A stretch of DNA of 64,000 bases from G963668435 sp963668435 (GTDB lineage Bacteria > Latescibacterota > Latescibacteria > Latescibacterales > Latescibacteraceae): positions 310,001-374,000 of the forward strand of contig CAXXSC010000006.1 in NCBI GenBank assembly GCA_963668435.2, given 5' to 3'. This document shows, piece after piece, positions 62,904 through 64,000 of this stretch (positions are counted from its first letter, which is position 1; the number at the start of each line of letters is the position of its first letter). The notes below the pieces were generated by a model. It saw only the letters and a program-made list of their open reading frames with translations. It did no database searches and was not told the origin of the DNA. The position numbers and the translations under genes were made by a program.

Positions 62904-63184
62904 GTGAGTAATATGTTACTGTTCAGTTTCTTAGCGCCCTCTTATTTTCAACAAGTGTTAACAAATCCGGCCACTTTTCACCATGCCTTTGTCAACAGTC
63001 ATGGAAAGCCGGCGTGATAGTGTGTAAAACCCTCCTGTTTTCAACATTCTTTCAAGTAGTCTTTAGCATCTTTTCCACAAGTGCGTTCTGCACGGTTAAA
63101 GAGGCCTGAAACATTATATTTAGCTTGTTTTTGTCTATAATGTACAATATATTGTATAAATAATTGACTGGAAGGAGAAGGACT
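62904..63184. other. oriC: Rest of candidate oriC, dnaA-dnaN side
   Basis: Further boxes: TTTTCAACA at 62945-62953 and 63038-63046, TTGTCAACA at 62989-62997 and TTTTCCACA at 63071-63079. A 14-bp palindrome, TACAATATATTGTA (63143-63156), overlaps a possible -10 (TATAAT, 63136-63141) of dnaN. No gene is present. With the BUS-like site it is the best origin candidate in the window. Confidence 0.65.
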
Positions 63185-64000
63185 GTGAAAATCGAAGTCG
63201 GAAAAGGTCTGTTATTCGAGGCGTTGCAGCGTGTGTTCTCAGTTGTCCCTCAGAAACCGACGTTGCCGGTATTGACAAATTTTCTACTCAAGGTGGAATC
63301 CGGCCGTCTGTATGTAACCGGTACGGACATGGATATGGCCGTATCGACATCCCTCGACTGCGAAAGCAGCCAGGATGGTTCGGTGACTGTCAACGCTAAG
63401 CGTTTCCTGAGTATCATCCGCGAACTTCCCGACGAAGCGATAACACTGTCTGTCGAAGGCGAACGTGTCAGCATCGAGTTCTCCCGCGGCCGTTCCAGTA
63501 TGATGGGAATGTCGAGCAGTGATTTCCCTGCTGTGAAAAATGTGATCGAAGGGACCGAGGTTGCCGCTTCTGGTGACGATCTCTTTGATATGGTGGAAAA
63601 AACGAGCTTCGCGGTCGCTACGGAGCGCACCCGACTCGCCCTTACCGGCGTGTACTGGCGTATGAGCTCTGGCAATATGACCATGGTTGCCACCGACGGT
63701 CACAGGTTGGCGCATGTTTCCCGTGCGATCGAATATGCTGACGAGAAAGTTTCGGAGGCAATCGTTCCTCCCAAGGCTCTTGCCCAGGCGGGACGTATCT
63801 ACAGTAGTGGTCAGGCACTTCAGAAAATCGTATTCGGCGATGGTGCCATCTTGTTTGATTTCGGTGTATCGATCGTATTTTCGAAACTTATCGAGGGTCC
63901 CTATCCCGATTACAACCAGGTTATTCCCAAAAACAGTTCCAAAAATGCAACTGTCGAGACCGAGGGTCTTGGATCAGTCGTTCGACGTGTTTCTGTGCTG
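63185..64000 (+). CDS. dnaN: DNA polymerase III beta sliding clamp (3' partial)
   Basis: Ring-shaped clamp that tethers DNA polymerase III; 272 residues visible of about 370. GTG start at 63185 follows GGAAGGAG. The product begins MKIEVGKGLLFEALQRVF, with VPQKPTLPVLTNFLLKV, VTGTDMDMAVST, SSSDFPAVKN, TSFAVATERTRLALTGVY and LIEGPYPDYNQVIPKN, standard clamp blocks. The frame is open to the last base of the window; the third domain lies outside. Confidence 0.96.
   Translation, partial: MKIEVGKGLLFEALQRVFSVVPQKPTLPVLTNFLLKVESGRLYVTGTDMDMAVSTSLDCESSQDGSVTVNAKRFLSIIRELPDEAITLSVEGERVSIEFSRGRSSMMGMSSSDFPAVKNVIEGTEVAASGDDLFDMVEKTSFAVATERTRLALTGVYWRMSSGNMTMVATDGHRLAHVSRAIEYADEKVSEAIVPPKALAQAGRIYSSGQALQKIVFGDGAILFDFGVSIVFSKLIEGPYPDYNQVIPKNSSKNATVETEGLGSVVRRVSVL

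Noticed and set aside
63250..63715. Two minus-strand frames of about 145 residues at the right end
   Set aside because: Antisense to dnaN, whose GTG-started frame shows all clamp motifs.
1..64000. CRISPR arrays, insertion sequences, prophage, integrase beside the tRNA genes
   Set aside because: Looked for regularly spaced direct repeats, transposase or integrase motifs and att-like duplications at the three tRNA genes; none seen.

Overview
The window is bacterial chromosome of mid-range G+C containing the replication-origin neighbourhood (rpmH, rnpA, yidD, yidC, mnmE, rsmG, rsmI, tmk, dnaA and the start of dnaN). Two secreted proteins carry FlgD-like/por-sorting-type modules with YPNPFNP motifs. 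Together with many lipoprotein and Tat signals, TonB-linked uptake and polysaccharide lyases, this suggests a Gram-negative member of the FCB superphylum; a Latescibacterota-like lineage would fit. The taxonomy is inference, because no rRNA is present.

Layout. 1-4.4 kb: an RND efflux pump (5' end cut off) and its TolC partner. 4.7-11.8 kb (minus): a seven-gene TetR-controlled ABC exporter operon (tetR, tolC, MFP lipoprotein, two ATPases, two ABC-2 permeases) with a clear operator over the -10 box. 11.8-13.6 kb: a large secreted protein. 14.07-25.07 kb: an Hmu-type haem (tetrapyrrole) uptake operon: promoter, about 340-nt leader ending in a terminator hairpin, TonB receptor, HmuY-like protein, membrane protein, ExbB-like and ExbD-like (DUF2149) proteins, a giant membrane-anchored CobN/HmuS-like chelatase, terminator. 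25.4-46.9 kb: tRNA-Thr and a mixed accessory region with a PL10 pectate lyase, DUF362 protein, M23/PKD protein, orphan lipoamide dehydrogenase, degenerate aldo/keto reductase, AT-rich SEFIR defence gene, heparinase-like lyase, transglutaminase-like protein, YigZ-like protein, an orphan ABC-2/M1-like fusion and a transaldolase. Two families of structured intergenic repeats occur in the window. 47-64 kb: rmuC (frameshifted), then the origin block.

Origin region. Three perfect parS sites (TGTTTCACGTGAAACA) lie in and after mnmE, but parA, parB and mnmG are not beside them. DnaA-box clusters (TTTTCAACA/TTTTCCACA) lie before rsmI, before dnaA and between dnaA and dnaN. The dnaA-dnaN gap also has the layout of a basal unwinding element: two abutting DnaA boxes, a GC dinucleotide, five TAG trinucleotides and an AT tract. 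This is the best candidate for oriC.

The most unusual material is the Hmu-type operon (leader, internal sorting-like domain in the HmuY protein, ExbBD-like pair tied to a chelatase), the origin architecture, the SEFIR gene, the inverted structured repeats and the rmuC frameshift. No CRISPR array, insertion sequence or prophage was recognised.
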